Source of the DNA: CAWBOV01 sp963790525
GTDB taxonomy: Bacteria; Actinomycetota; Actinomycetes; Mycobacteriales; Jatrophihabitantaceae
Direction of reading: 5' to 3'
DNA length: 64,000 nucleotides
Assembly (NCBI GenBank): GCA_963790525.1
Contig: CAWBOV010000002.1
Span: 558,001-622,000, forward strand
In this document: positions 52,537 through 61,730 of the stretch, piece after piece
Layout: the number at the start of each line of letters is the position of its first letter
How positions within the stretch are numbered: position 1 is the first letter of the stretch
Translations under genes and position numbers: made by a program
Notes under the pieces: generated by a model
The model's database searches: none
What the model was told of the DNA's origin: nothing
Seen by the model: only the letters and a program-made list of their open reading frames with translations

Positions 52537-53311
52537 CCAGGGCGTGCCACGCCCGGCGCACGCCGTACACACCCCACGCGCACGCCGTGAGGATCAGGAT
52601 CGCGACGATGCCGTCGAGCCACCAGTGGTTCCCGGTGGCCACCACGACGAAGATCATGATCACGGAATGCACGGGACCGAGGTAGCGCCACCGGCTCGTG
52701 CTGACCCGCCAGGTGTAGTACCCGACCGTCACCGCCCAGGCCACGTGCACCGACGGCATGGCCGACAGCTGGTCGATGGGCAGACCGCTGCTGTAGACGG
52801 ACTGGTTGTAGAGCAGGCCGGTGTCGACGATGCCCGGCGTCATCCGCGGCGGCGCCACCGGCAGCAGCTGCACGGCAAGGCAGCCCAGGGTCGTCCACGC
52901 CATCACCTGGCGCACGGGGCGGTAGCGGTCGCGGTGGCGCACGAACAGCCAGATGAGGAACGCGCCCATCGTCGACAGGTGCATCGCCGCGTAGTACAGG
53001 TTCGCGCCCTGCACCAGCCACTCATGGCCGAGGATCACGTGCTGCACCGAGCGCTCCGAGGGCAGCGGCAGGTGCGTCTCGAACCGTCTGATCCACCGGG
53101 CGCGGACGAAGGCGTCCTGGGTGCCCGTCACCGAGATCTCACCGGCCAGCTGCCACAGCGCGTACAGCACGCCGATCACCGCTGTCTCGCGCGCGAACGC
53201 ACCGACCGCGCGGACCGTCCGGTTCCCCGCCAGAGCCAGCGCCCCGCCGCCGGCTGCGAGCACGCCGGCGACCTCCAGCGAGTGCTGCCAGTTCAGTCCG
53301 ACGGTCTGCAC
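52475..53311 (-). CDS. PAP2-family membrane phosphatase/phosphotransferase
   Basis: 278 aa, about six TM helices. Aur1/inositol-phosphotransferase subtype: VAPPRMTPGIVDTGL (~150, phosphate-binding C1), SAMPSVHVAWAVTVGYY (C2, ~185) and TGNHWWLDGIVAI (C3, ~230) with the catalytic His residues. Acts on lipid phosphates at the membrane. GTG start. Confidence 0.88.
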   Translation of the reverse strand: MQTVGLNWQHSLEVAGVLAAGGGALALAGNRTVRAVGAFARETAVIGVLYALWQLAGEISVTGTQDAFVRARWIRRFETHLPLPSERSVQHVILGHEWLVQGANLYYAAMHLSTMGAFLIWLFVRHRDRYRPVRQVMAWTTLGCLAVQLLPVAPPRMTPGIVDTGLLYNQSVYSSGLPIDQLSAMPSVHVAWAVTVGYYTWRVSTSRWRYLGPVHSVIMIFVVVATGNHWWLDGIVAILILTACAWGVYGVRRAWHALVSRPRGARTTAVAEPELATR

Positions 53312-53428
53312 GGCTATGACTATGCCCGTCGCGTTCCGGAGCGTGCACCCGGTCTAGACTGACCGTGTCTACACGCGTCGTGGGCAGCTGCCCGGTCCGA
53401 CGACCGCCGCCCGACGTGAGGACGCCCG

Positions 53429-54241
53429 ATGACCGACCGGCAGGTACGCGTGGGGTGCGAGTTCACCTACGACGCCCAGATCGCCACCCCCACCATCTTC
53501 CAGGTCACGCCCAACGACGCGCCGCGGGCCGTCGTGCGCGAGCAGACGTGGACGACCACGCCGACGATGGAGCTGCACGACTACGTCGACCTGTACGGCA
53601 ACCCGTGCACGCGCGTGATCCTGCCCGCCGGCCTGTCGTCCTTCCGCTACGACGCCGTCCTGACAGTGCCCGACGCCGTCGAGGAGGCCGACGAGTCGGC
53701 GCGGGAGCTGGCACCCGAGGCGTTGCCCGACGACGTGCTCATCTACACCCTGCCCAGCCGCTACTGCCTGCCCGACACCCTCGGCGGGTACGCGTGGGAG
53801 CAGTTCGGCCACATGGAGCCCGGGTACCGCCGGGTCGCCGCGATCTGCGACTACGTCAACGGCCACCTGCGCTTCCAGTACGGCAGCTCGACCGCGCAGT
53901 CGACGGCCGCGGACGTCTTCCACGCCGGATTCGGGGTGTGCCGCGACTTCACCCATCTGGCCATCTCCTTCTGCCGCGCGCTGAACATCCCGGCCCGTTA
54001 CGTCTTCGGGTACCTGCCCGACATGGACATCGAGGTCAGCCCGGAGGTCATGGACTTCGCCGCCTGGATGGAGGTGTGGCTGGAGGACCGGTGGTGGACC
54101 TTCGATCCGCGCAACAACGTCCGGCGCAAGGGCCGCGCGGTGATCGGCCGGGGGCGCGACGCGTCCGACGTCGCGATGGCCACCACGTTCGGCAGCCCGA
54201 CGCTCGTCGAGATGACGGTCATCGCGTCCGAACTGCGCTGA
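53429..54241 (+). CDS. Transglutaminase-like cysteine peptidase-fold protein
   Basis: 270 aa. Beta-sandwich N-terminus, then core with FHAGFGVCRDFTHLAISFCRALNIPARYVFGYLPD (nucleophile Cys ~173), WMEVWLEDRWWTFDPRNN with Asp ~229. Where the catalytic His of H-A-W is expected the reading is DFAAWMEVW, i.e. Ala in place of His, as in a subgroup of this family. ATG with GAGGACGCCCG upstream. Role unknown. Confidence 0.88.
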   Translation: MTDRQVRVGCEFTYDAQIATPTIFQVTPNDAPRAVVREQTWTTTPTMELHDYVDLYGNPCTRVILPAGLSSFRYDAVLTVPDAVEEADESARELAPEALPDDVLIYTLPSRYCLPDTLGGYAWEQFGHMEPGYRRVAAICDYVNGHLRFQYGSSTAQSTAADVFHAGFGVCRDFTHLAISFCRALNIPARYVFGYLPDMDIEVSPEVMDFAAWMEVWLEDRWWTFDPRNNVRRKGRAVIGRGRDASDVAMATTFGSPTLVEMTVIASELR

Positions 54242-54292
54242 TCGGCCGCACGGAGCGCGGAGCTGCCCGTACCGCGCTGGCATGATCGGACC

Positions 54293-54940
54293 ATGCCCCC
54301 TCTCGCCCTGTCGCCCGACGAACTGCTGACCACCACCCGGGCCGTGCGCAAGCGCCTCGACCTGGAGCGCCCGGTTCCGATGGAGCTGATCCGGGAGTGC
54401 CTGGAGGTGGCGCTGCAGGCCCCGTCGGGTTCCAACCGGCAGGGGTGGCAGTGGATCGTCGTCGTCGATCCGCAGGTGCGTGCGGCCATCGGCGAGATCT
54501 ACCGGGACATGACTCAGGCCTACCTCGCCTCGCGCGGATCGGCCGCGAAGCTGTTCGCCGACGATCCGGTGCGCGCCCCCGTCCAGCAGCGGGTCGGCGA
54601 CAGCGTGGCCTGGCTCGCCGAGCACATGGGCGACGTGCCCGTGCTGCTCATCCCCTGCATCCAGGCCGACGTGGAGCTGCCCGCCGGCAACCAGGCCGGT
54701 CTGTGGGGTTCGCTCCTGCCGGCCGTCTGGAGCTACATGCTCGCCGCCCGGGCGCGCGGGCTGGGGACCGCGTGGACGACCCTGCACCTGGGGCGTGAGA
54801 AGGACGTCGCCGACCTGCTCGGGCTGCCCGCCGGCGTGCACCAGGCCGCCCTCGTCCCGACTGCCTTCTACACCGGCGATTCCTTCCGGCCGGCGCCCCG
54901 CGCACCGCTCGAGGACGTCCTGCACGTCGACCACTGGTGA
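54293..54940 (+). CDS. Nitroreductase family protein
   Basis: 215 aa. TTRAVRKRLDLERPV (FMN-phosphate Arg), ALQAPSGSNRQGWQWIVV (~40), NQAGLWGSLLPAVWSYMLAARARGLGTAWTTLHL (~140). Cytoplasmic FMN enzyme, NAD(P)H-dependent; substrate unknown. CATGAT lies six bases before ATG. Sits 51 bases after the transglutaminase-like gene. Confidence 0.9.
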   Translation: MPPLALSPDELLTTTRAVRKRLDLERPVPMELIRECLEVALQAPSGSNRQGWQWIVVVDPQVRAAIGEIYRDMTQAYLASRGSAAKLFADDPVRAPVQQRVGDSVAWLAEHMGDVPVLLIPCIQADVELPAGNQAGLWGSLLPAVWSYMLAARARGLGTAWTTLHLGREKDVADLLGLPAGVHQAALVPTAFYTGDSFRPAPRAPLEDVLHVDHW

Positions 54941-55003
54941 GCCCGGCGCGCGGCGGGGGCGGTGGGCATTGACCGGCCGTGGCCGCGCCGCCAGGGTGTT
55001 CCC

Positions 55004-55351
55004 ATGACGAACAAGGTCGACTACTTCGAGATCGGCACGCCGGATCCGGCCGCGTCCAAGGCCTTCTACGGGCCGCTGTTCGACTGGGAGCTCGAGGACC
55101 CGACCGGCCCCGCGCCCTACGGCATGATCGAGGGCGGCCTCGGCGGGCTGTGGGACACCTCCGGCCAGGGCGGCGGGCGCTGGGCGATCTTCTACGTCCA
55201 GGTCGCCGATGTCGGCGCCGCGATCGAGCACGCGCTCGCCCTCGGCGGGAGCGTGGTGGTCCCGCTGACCGACAACGGCGGAATCGAGTTCGCCCATCTC
55301 GAGGATCCGCAGGGCAATCGGTTCGGGGTGTGGCACCCGAAGCCGGGCTGA
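55004..55351 (+). CDS. VOC-family (glyoxalase-like) protein
   Basis: 115 aa, one VOC module pair: VDYFEIGTPDPAASKAFYGPLFDWELED (first beta-alpha unit) and WAIFYVQVADVGAAIEHALALGGSVVVPL ... FAHLEDPQGNRFGVW (second; Glu-Asp metal ligand region). Metal-dependent or antibiotic-resistance-type fold; substrate unknown. ATG 55004 is the natural start. Confidence 0.87.
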   Translation: MTNKVDYFEIGTPDPAASKAFYGPLFDWELEDPTGPAPYGMIEGGLGGLWDTSGQGGGRWAIFYVQVADVGAAIEHALALGGSVVVPLTDNGGIEFAHLEDPQGNRFGVWHPKPG

Positions 55352-55414
55352 GTTCTTGCCCGTCACCGCAGCGGTCCACAGGTCGGGCACATGGTGACTA
55401 CATAATCTCGGCGG

Positions 55415-56252
55415 GTGAGTTCAGACCCGGTCCACTCGGCGCTGCGAGCCGTCGCGCGCCGGCGGGCGACCGTCAGCCGCCGCGCCAGACTCGCGAAGTC
55501 GCAGGTGACGGTGCCCCGCGGCACGCGCGGTGACCGGCTCGTCCCGTCGCCGGTGATCATGTTCAGCTCCGAGCGGTCCGGGTCGACCCTGCTGCGCGTC
55601 GTCCTCGACAGCCACAGCCAGATCGTCGCCCCGCACGAGCTCCACCTGCGCCATCTCAAGGTCAGCGTCTCGAAGACGGCGGCCAAGGCGCTGGACGCCC
55701 TGGGGTTCCACGAGGACGAGCTCGCGAACGTCCTCTGGGACCGCATGCTGCACCTGCAGGCCGTCGAGGCCGGCAAGCCGATCGTGGTGGACAAGACCCC
55801 GCACAACCTGCGCGAGTGGCGCCGCATCAGCGGCTGGTGGCCCGAGGCGCGGTTCCTGTTCCTGTACCGGCATCCGCAGCGCATCCTCGAGTCGATGGCG
55901 AAGGCGCGTCCGGACATCCCCCTGGACCGCCACGTCGAGAAGGTGCTCGCCACCATGGCGAGGCTGCGGGAGGCGACGCGCTCGCTGAACGGGCTCGAGG
56001 TGCGCTACGAACGGCTCACCCACGAACCCGAAGCGGTCACCCGCGAGATCTGTGACTACCTCGGCGTCGCGTGGGAGCCCGGAATGATCGACTACGGCGA
56101 GAAGGAGCATGGCGCGTTCACCCGCGACCTGGGCGACTGGAGCCGCAAGATCAAGGGCGGGACGATCGTCGCCGAGCGGCCGGCGCCGAGCTGGGACTGA
56201 GGTCGTGCCCGAGCTGCGTGAGATCTCCCGGGAACTCGGCTACCTCCCCTGA
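55415..56252 (+). CDS. Sulfotransferase family protein (frame shift near the C-terminus)
   Basis: ~278 aa after repair. PAPS 5'-phosphate loop IMFSSERSGSTLLRVVLDSH (~50), DKTPHNLREWRRI, 3'-phosphate motif FLFLYRHPQRILESMAKARPD (~155), VRYERLTHEPEAVTREICDYLGV (~205). As read the frame stops at 56200 after APSWD, but removing one base near 56187 continues as VVPELREISRELGYLP with stop at 56252, matching the family C-terminus. GTG start with CATAAT eight bases before. Confidence 0.87.
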
Positions 56253-56268
56253 CGCGCCCGGATCCACG

Positions 56269-56306
56269 ACCGCATCCCACTGACCGCATCCCACTGACCG
56301 CATCCC
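56269..56306 (+). repeat. 14-bp tandem repeat upstream of rnhA
   Basis: ACCGCATCCCACTG occurs twice exactly (56269-56282, 56283-56296) with a partial third copy to 56306, ending right at the TAGGGT -10 box of rnhA. Confidence 0.85.
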
Positions 56307-56320
56307 TCTAGGGTGGTCCG

Positions 56321-56794
56321 GTGCCCGAGCCCAGCCCCACGTCCCCCGCGCCCGACCGGATCGTCATCTACACCGACGGCGCCTGCAAGGGGAATCCCGG
56401 ACCCGGCGGGTGGGGTGTCTGGCTGCAGAGCGGCGAGTACCAGCGCGAGATGTCCGGCGGCGAGGCGCTGACCACCAACAACCGCATGGAACTCACGGCG
56501 GTCATCGAGGCGCTGTCGGCGTTGAAGAAGGTGCCCTCGGAGGTGCTGCTGTACACCGACAGCAAGTACGTGCTGCAGGGGATCGAGCAGTGGATCCACG
56601 GCTGGAAGGCCCGCGGCTGGACGACGGCGGGCCGGGCGCCGGTGAAGAACGTCGACCTCTGGAAGCGGCTGGACGAGCTGGCCCAGCGACATCACATCGA
56701 GTGGGCCTGGGTGCGCGGGCACACCGGCGACTACGGCAACGAGAAGGCCGACGCCCTCGCCAACGCCGGCGTCGCCCAGTTCCTGCCCGGCTGA
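56321..56794 (+). CDS. rnhA: Ribonuclease HI
   Basis: 157 aa, intact. Catalytic acids: D19 in YTDGACKGNPGPGGWG, E57 in NNRMELTAVIEAL, D80 in YTDSKYV, D144 in GNEKADALAN; VRGHTGDYGNE carries the conserved His. Degrades RNA in RNA-DNA hybrids. GTG start, six bases after TAGGGT (56309-56314): probably leaderless. Confidence 0.96.
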   Translation: MPEPSPTSPAPDRIVIYTDGACKGNPGPGGWGVWLQSGEYQREMSGGEALTTNNRMELTAVIEALSALKKVPSEVLLYTDSKYVLQGIEQWIHGWKARGWTTAGRAPVKNVDLWKRLDELAQRHHIEWAWVRGHTGDYGNEKADALANAGVAQFLPG

Positions 56795-56830
56795 GCCGCG
56801 TTCGGCGTCACGGCCGAGCCGCGACGGGCG

Positions 56831-57696
56831 TCAGCGCAGGCCGGCGAACAGGTCGTCCTCGGGCAGGGCCGCCCCGGTGGTGTCCTGCACCCGGACGAAC
56901 GTCTCGACGCCCATCATCTCGGTGAAGCGCTCCTTGCCCATGCGCAGGAAGAAGATGTTCTCCTGCTGGCTGGCGTGCGCGGCGAGGGCGTCGAACTTCT
57001 GGCTGCCGAAGGCGCTGCCGTCGACCCAGGTGGTGATCTCCTCGTCCGGCAGCCCGATCTCGGTGGCGGTCCGGACGCGCTCTCGCCCGCGGCGCCGTCG
57101 TCCTGGGCGTCGGCCGGCTGGGGTTCGTCCCAGTCGGCGCCGAGCTCGCGCATCACGCGGGCGAACTCCTCCATCGCCGAGCGCGGCGCCGTCGTCCAGT
57201 AGACCTTGGCGGGAATCCCGGTCTCCGCGACCGCGGCCATGGTCACGCGATGGGCCTGGATGTGATCCGGGTGGCCGTAGAAGCCGTTCTCGTCGTAGGT
57301 GACGACGACGTCGGGCCGGTAGTGCCGCATCAGCTCGGCCAGGCGCCCCGCGGCCTCCTCGACCGGCGTGGTCCAGAAGGCTCCCGGCGCGTCGTTGGTG
57401 GCCCAGCCCATCATCCCGGAGTCGGCGTAGCCGAGCGTCTCCAGGTGCCCGACCCGCAGGATGTCGCAGCTGGTCCGCAGCTCCGCCGCCCGCATCGCGA
57501 CCACGGCCGCCGGGTCGTGCCCCGGCTCGCCGGGCTTCACGCCTCCGGGCCCGTCGCCGCAGCCGCCGTCGGTGCACGTGACGAGGACGGTCCGCAGTCC
57601 CTCCGACGCCGCCCGGGCCAGCACCCCGCCCGTGCCGGTCGCTTCGTCGTCGGGATGCGCGTGCACGGCCATCAGCGTGAGTGGGCGGGAAGTCAT
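56831..57696 (-). CDS. PIG-L/LmbE-family deacetylase (one frame shift)
   Basis: ~288 aa. AVHAHPDDEATGTGGVLAR (zinc-binding AHPDDE, ~12), VTCTDGGCGDG, NGFYGHPDHIQAHR (HPDH zinc ligand, ~145). C-terminal WVDGSAFGSQKFDALAAHASQQ and FVRVQDTT as in mycothiol-pathway amidase relatives, but the N-terminal loop differs from both MshB and Mca, so the substrate is open. Frame change near 57083 (one base lost or two gained). Confidence 0.85.
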
Positions 57697-57821
57697 GCCG
57701 TCCAGCGTATGGGCAGCGGCCGACAGAGGTCGTCCCGGCCAACTTGGCGCCTGGGGTTGCGGCTGTGCGCGGGCTGTGTACAGAGTGAACGGGAAGCGAT
57801 CCTCAACGGAGAGGCACCCTC

Positions 57822-60435
57822 ATGTCTTCACGCCGCGCATCCGTCCGCCCGTTGCTGGCCCTGACGCTCGCCGCCACCACCGCCGTCGGCCTGGCCCTCG
57901 CTCCTCCAGCGCTCAGCTCCCCACCGGCGCACAGCGCCGCCGCCGGCACCCTGGCGAGGTCACCGGAGCTCAGCACGTCCACCAGGCTGGCCGACCGCAG
58001 GGCCTTCGTCATCGGCGACCGCTTCTACGAGGTCGCCGCGGAGGACGCGAGCTACCCCGCGACCGGCTTCCACACCCAGGGTGAGATGGGCGGCTTCTGG
58101 AGCATGCCGATCAAGCTCCTCGACGGCGTGTGGTTCGGCGTCGACGGGTCGTGGCTCAGCGCGGACAGTTACTCCAACGGGTGGGGCTACGCGCGCTACG
58201 ACCTCGGCACGCACAACGGGGTCAGTATCAGCCGCACCGACGTCGCCCCGGACGGATTGCGCTCCGGCCTCATCGGGCTGACGCTCAGCTCCGCTGCCAA
58301 GCGCACGATCACCCTCACCATGGACGCCCACTCCGAGCTCATGTCGGCCTATCCGTGGGGCACGACCGTGCCGTCCCAGACCGACGTGAACCTGCCCGAC
58401 ACGGGTTCCTACCGCGGCGGCTCGCTGGTCTTCCGCGACCAGGGCACCCCACCCGGGCCCAACGCCGTCGCGCACGACTACGCCGCCGTGGTCGGGTCGC
58501 ACGCTGACGCCGACCGCGCATCAGCTCGGGCCGAACTTCCGCGGCCCCCAGGACCCCGCGGTCATCTGCCCTGCCTCCGCGCCGAACGCGCCGCCGCAGC
58601 CGCCGCGGTGCGACGACACCGCCTACGGCAAGGGAACGGGCGGGCAGCTGAGCTACACGGTCACCGTCCCCAAGGGGCAGAAGACGCTGTGGTTCGCGAT
58701 CAGCGGTTCCGACAACGGCCTCGGCGAGGCGAACGCGATGCAGCACCGGGCGCTGGCCGACCCGGCCCAGCTGCTCGCCACGAAGGTCGCGCAGCGCAAG
58801 GCCCTCGCGGCGCAGACGAACGTCTCGCTGCCCGGCGACCCGCTGCTCGCGAGCAGCATCGCGTGGAGCAAGCAGAATCTCGCCGACGCGCGCCAGGAGG
58901 CGAAGAACCTGACGCTGCGGGTGACCAACGCGGGAACGGTGTACCCCGCCCCGTCCGGAACGCTCAGCCAGGCGGACTGGATCGGCGCCGGCTGGCCGGA
59001 CTACCCGTGGATCTTCGGCACGGACGGCGAGTACACCGCGTTCGCCGCGGTGGCCAGCGGCCAGTTCACCTCGATCGAGAACCACCTGCGGACACTGCAG
59101 CGGGTCAGCGACATCGTCAACAAGCGCAGTGGCAAGGTCGTCCACGAGGTGGTGCCGACCGGTGACGTCTACTTCGGCGCCAACTCCGACCCGGGCAACA
59201 CCGACGAGACCGTCAAGTTCCCCAGCGCTGTCGCGCTGGTCTGGCGCTGGACCGGCGACAATGCCTTCCGCGACCAGATGTACGGCTTCACCGTCCGCAA
59301 CCTGCACTACGTCTTCGACAACCTCGACGTCGACAAGGACGGCTGGCTCGAAGGGTCCGGCAACGTCGAGCGGACCGGCATGGGCCAGGAGAAGCTGGAC
59401 AACACCGTGTACGCGATCCGTGGCCTGCTGGACCTGGCCGACATGGCCGCCAGCAAGGGCGATCACGCGACGGTGACCTGGGCCGACGCGAAGGCCAAGG
59501 ACCTCGAGCAGCGCTTCGAGAAGGCGTGGTGGAACGGCTCCGCCTCGCAGTCCTACGCCGACTCGCTGCAGGACCCGGGCAACGTGCAGCTGTTCCAGCG
59601 CTACTGGATCGGGCTGACGCCGGTCGAGGCGGAGCTGCCGGGTGCGCCCGGCGTGGCCGGCCCGCTCGCGTCCCTGGACCACGCGACGGCGACCGTGCAG
59701 CAGCACGAGTCGGCGTGCTTCACCGGCACCAACGGCCTGTTCCACACGGGCACCGGGGCCACCACGGACCCCAAGGGCAACCCGGGCCCGACGTGTGACC
59801 CGACGGTGTCCGCGGCACCGAGCGATCGGGAGGCGTTCACGCTCACCACGTCGATCATGGCCGTCGCCGAGGCGGCACTGGGGCGCACCGGTGTCGACCA
59901 GGTCCAGCGCTACACCGACGACATCGCCCGCGTGCAGATGGACCCGTCCGTCTGGGAGGTGCCCGGTGGCATGCCCGAGATCGCACCGTCGCCGGACTTC
60001 ACGGCCAACATCGACCAGCTGTTCACCCAGCGGTCCAGCGGCCTGCAGTCCTGGGGCGCGTACGGCGTGCTCTGGCCGGTGGTCCACTACGAACTCGGCG
60101 TCGCCCCGGACATGGGACGGGGAACGGTCGCGGTCGTGCCGCAGCTGCCGGACGGGCAGAACTCGGCGTCCGCCTCGGACATCCGGCTGGGTAAGGGATC
60201 CATCGGTGTCGAGACCCACCGCTCCGGCAACCAGCTGGTGACCTGGGTGCGGCGGGACGTGCGGGTCGCGCTCACCATCGGCGCGGTCGTGCCGACGGGT
60301 GCGCACCCGACGTCGGTGCTGCTGAACGGCCACCGGGTCACCTACCGGCTCGTCACCTCGGCACGAGGCACGGAACTGCTCGTCCAGGCCCCGTCGCAGG
60401 ACAGCCGCGACACCCTCGTCGTCCGCTACGCCTGA
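57822..60435 (+). CDS. Secreted six-hairpin (GH15/GH63-like) glycosidase (one frame shift)
   Basis: ~870 aa after repair, signal peptide to about SSPPAHSA (~37). N-terminal beta-sandwich (~50-270) with GFHTQGEMGGFWSMPIKLLDGVWFG; catalytic (alpha/alpha)6-barrel from ~340: WIGAGWPDYPWIFGTDGEYTAFAA, FDNLDVDKDGWLEGSGNVE and ESACFTGTNGLFHTG; C-terminal beta domain. Resembles extracellular glycogen-debranching-like/alpha-glycosidases; exact specificity unknown. Frame change near 58495. RBS GGAGAGG before ATG. A 16-bp hairpin terminator follows. Confidence 0.8.
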
Positions 60436-60441
60436 CCCGAG

Positions 60442-60480
60442 CGTCCCGAGCGTCCCCGGTCGGCGGGGGCGTTCGGGACG
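60442..60480 (+). terminator. Strong hairpin terminator after secreted glycosidase
   Basis: CGTCCCGAGCGTCCCC (60442-60457) pairs with GGGGGCGTTCGGGACG (60465-60480): 16 bp with two G-U pairs and a 7-base loop, seven bases after the stop; no T-run. Confidence 0.75.
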
Positions 60481-60493
60481 AGCGGGCTGAGAA

Positions 60494-60657
60494 GGCCGGT
60501 GGCCCGCGCTGTGCTGCGGACAACCGTGACCTGGCGAGAGCCACCGGCCGGATCTGCTCCACCGGGAACGACGGTGGACGTTGGTTCTGACGACACTAAG
60601 ATGGCAGTCTTAGTGGTGACGGGCGCCCTGTTGTCCCCCCGATTCGGGGTGCCCGTC
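60494..60657. other. Train of hairpins in the glycosidase-TetR intergenic region
   Basis: GGCCGGTGGC/GCCACCGGCC (60494-60503 with 60540-60549) enclosing CCGC/GCGG; CCACCG/CGGTGG (60559-60577); CACTAAGA/TCTTAGTG (60594-60615, perfect 8 bp); ACGGGC/GCCCGT (60619-60657) enclosing CCCCGATTCGGGG. No supported reading frame. Of the 431-base gap to the TetR gene, the rest (60658-60836) shows only an AT-rich patch near 60770. Confidence 0.45.
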
Positions 60658-60836
60658 CCGCTCCTCGCGCAGGCGGTGCGTGCGCGTCCGTCGACGAGAA
60701 TGCGGTTCGCTCCGACGATCCCAGTGAGACTAAACCCCGCTGCGCCATTTCTGTAGTCGGGGAACGGGGAACGTTTCAGCAGCTGCGTGTGTATTGCCGC
60801 AGTGAGAAAGCCGGGATCTCCATAAATCCGCCCCGC

Positions 60837-60858
60837 ATACTGCTATATCATCCAGTAT
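60837..60858. promoter_or_regulatory. Palindrome over the TetR -10 box (probable operator)
   Basis: ATACTG (60837-60842) and CAGTAT (60853-60858) flank CTATATCATC. The right arm overlaps TATTGT (60856-60861), which lies six bases before the GTG start: autorepression is the natural reading. Confidence 0.6.
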
Positions 60859-60867
60859 TGTCTTCGC

Positions 60868-61551
60868 GTGGCAACAACCGAAACAGTTCGGGCAGCCTCC
60901 GCCGGTCGGGAACGACTGTTGCGCACTGCCGAGCGGTTGTTCGCGCTTCGCGGGTTCGACGCGGTCACCGACCGGGAGATCGTGGCCGCCGCCGGGCACC
61001 GCAACAACTCGGCCATCCACTACCACTTCGGCTCGCGCACCGGCCTCATCGCGGCGATCTGGCACCGCCACGACGCGCCCGTGACCGTGCGCCGTGCCGA
61101 GCTGATGATGGCGCTGGCACAAGGGAGAGCGGCCACGCTCGCCGACCTCATGCGCGCCCACATCGACCCGCTCGTCGTGGAACTGCTCAGCCACACCCCG
61201 TCGTACTGGGCGCGGTTCACCGAGCGGCGGTTCCTGGAGCTGCCCACCCGCTTCCTCGACGGCATCGAGACCGACCTCGCCGCGCGGGCGGATTCGCCGC
61301 AGCTGGAAGGGCTCACCACCCTGCTGCGGACGATCCAGATGCGCCTGGAACACCTCAGCGCGGACCAGGCGGAGGAGCGCGTCGCGCTGACGATCAGATG
61401 GGTGATCGCCGCGTTGTCGTGCTGGGAACGCGACGTCGAGAGCGGGCTGGCGACGGTCGAATCGCTGCCCGAGTGCGCCGAGAATCTGGTGGTTCTCAGC
61501 GTCGCACTGCTCGAGGCGCCGGCGAGGAGTCCCGCCGTTCCAGCGGTGTGA
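60868..61551 (+). CDS. TetR-family transcriptional regulator
   Basis: 227 aa. HTH ~18-60: RLLRTAERLFALRGFDAVTDREIVAAAGHRNNSAIHYHFGSR. C-terminal ligand domain with RFTERRFLELPTRFLDGIETD. GTG start at 60868, leaderless by TATTGT six bases before. Targets unknown; the neighbouring threonine dehydratase-like gene is convergent, the glycosidase upstream is separated by terminator-like hairpins. Confidence 0.9.
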   Translation: MATTETVRAASAGRERLLRTAERLFALRGFDAVTDREIVAAAGHRNNSAIHYHFGSRTGLIAAIWHRHDAPVTVRRAELMMALAQGRAATLADLMRAHIDPLVVELLSHTPSYWARFTERRFLELPTRFLDGIETDLAARADSPQLEGLTTLLRTIQMRLEHLSADQAEERVALTIRWVIAALSCWERDVESGLATVESLPECAENLVVLSVALLEAPARSPAVPAV

Positions 61552-61730
61552 CCGCCTTCCGGCCCGAGCGATTCCGGCGCCGCGCAGTGCCGGAATGAAC
61601 TGGCGAGAAACCACCGGCCATCGGCATTTCCGGCCGCTGTCGGCATTGGCTCAGAGATCTTTTTCCGGGCTCACCCGAGCAGCAGGAAATGCGACGGGAA
61701 TCCTGCCCGTCGACGTGGTGGAACCCGTGC

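Noticed and set aside
58339..60333. A 664-residue open frame antisense to the secreted glycosidase
   Set aside because: Composition is the high-GC shadow type (Arg/Val/Gly/Asp/His-rich), no motif, no start signal.
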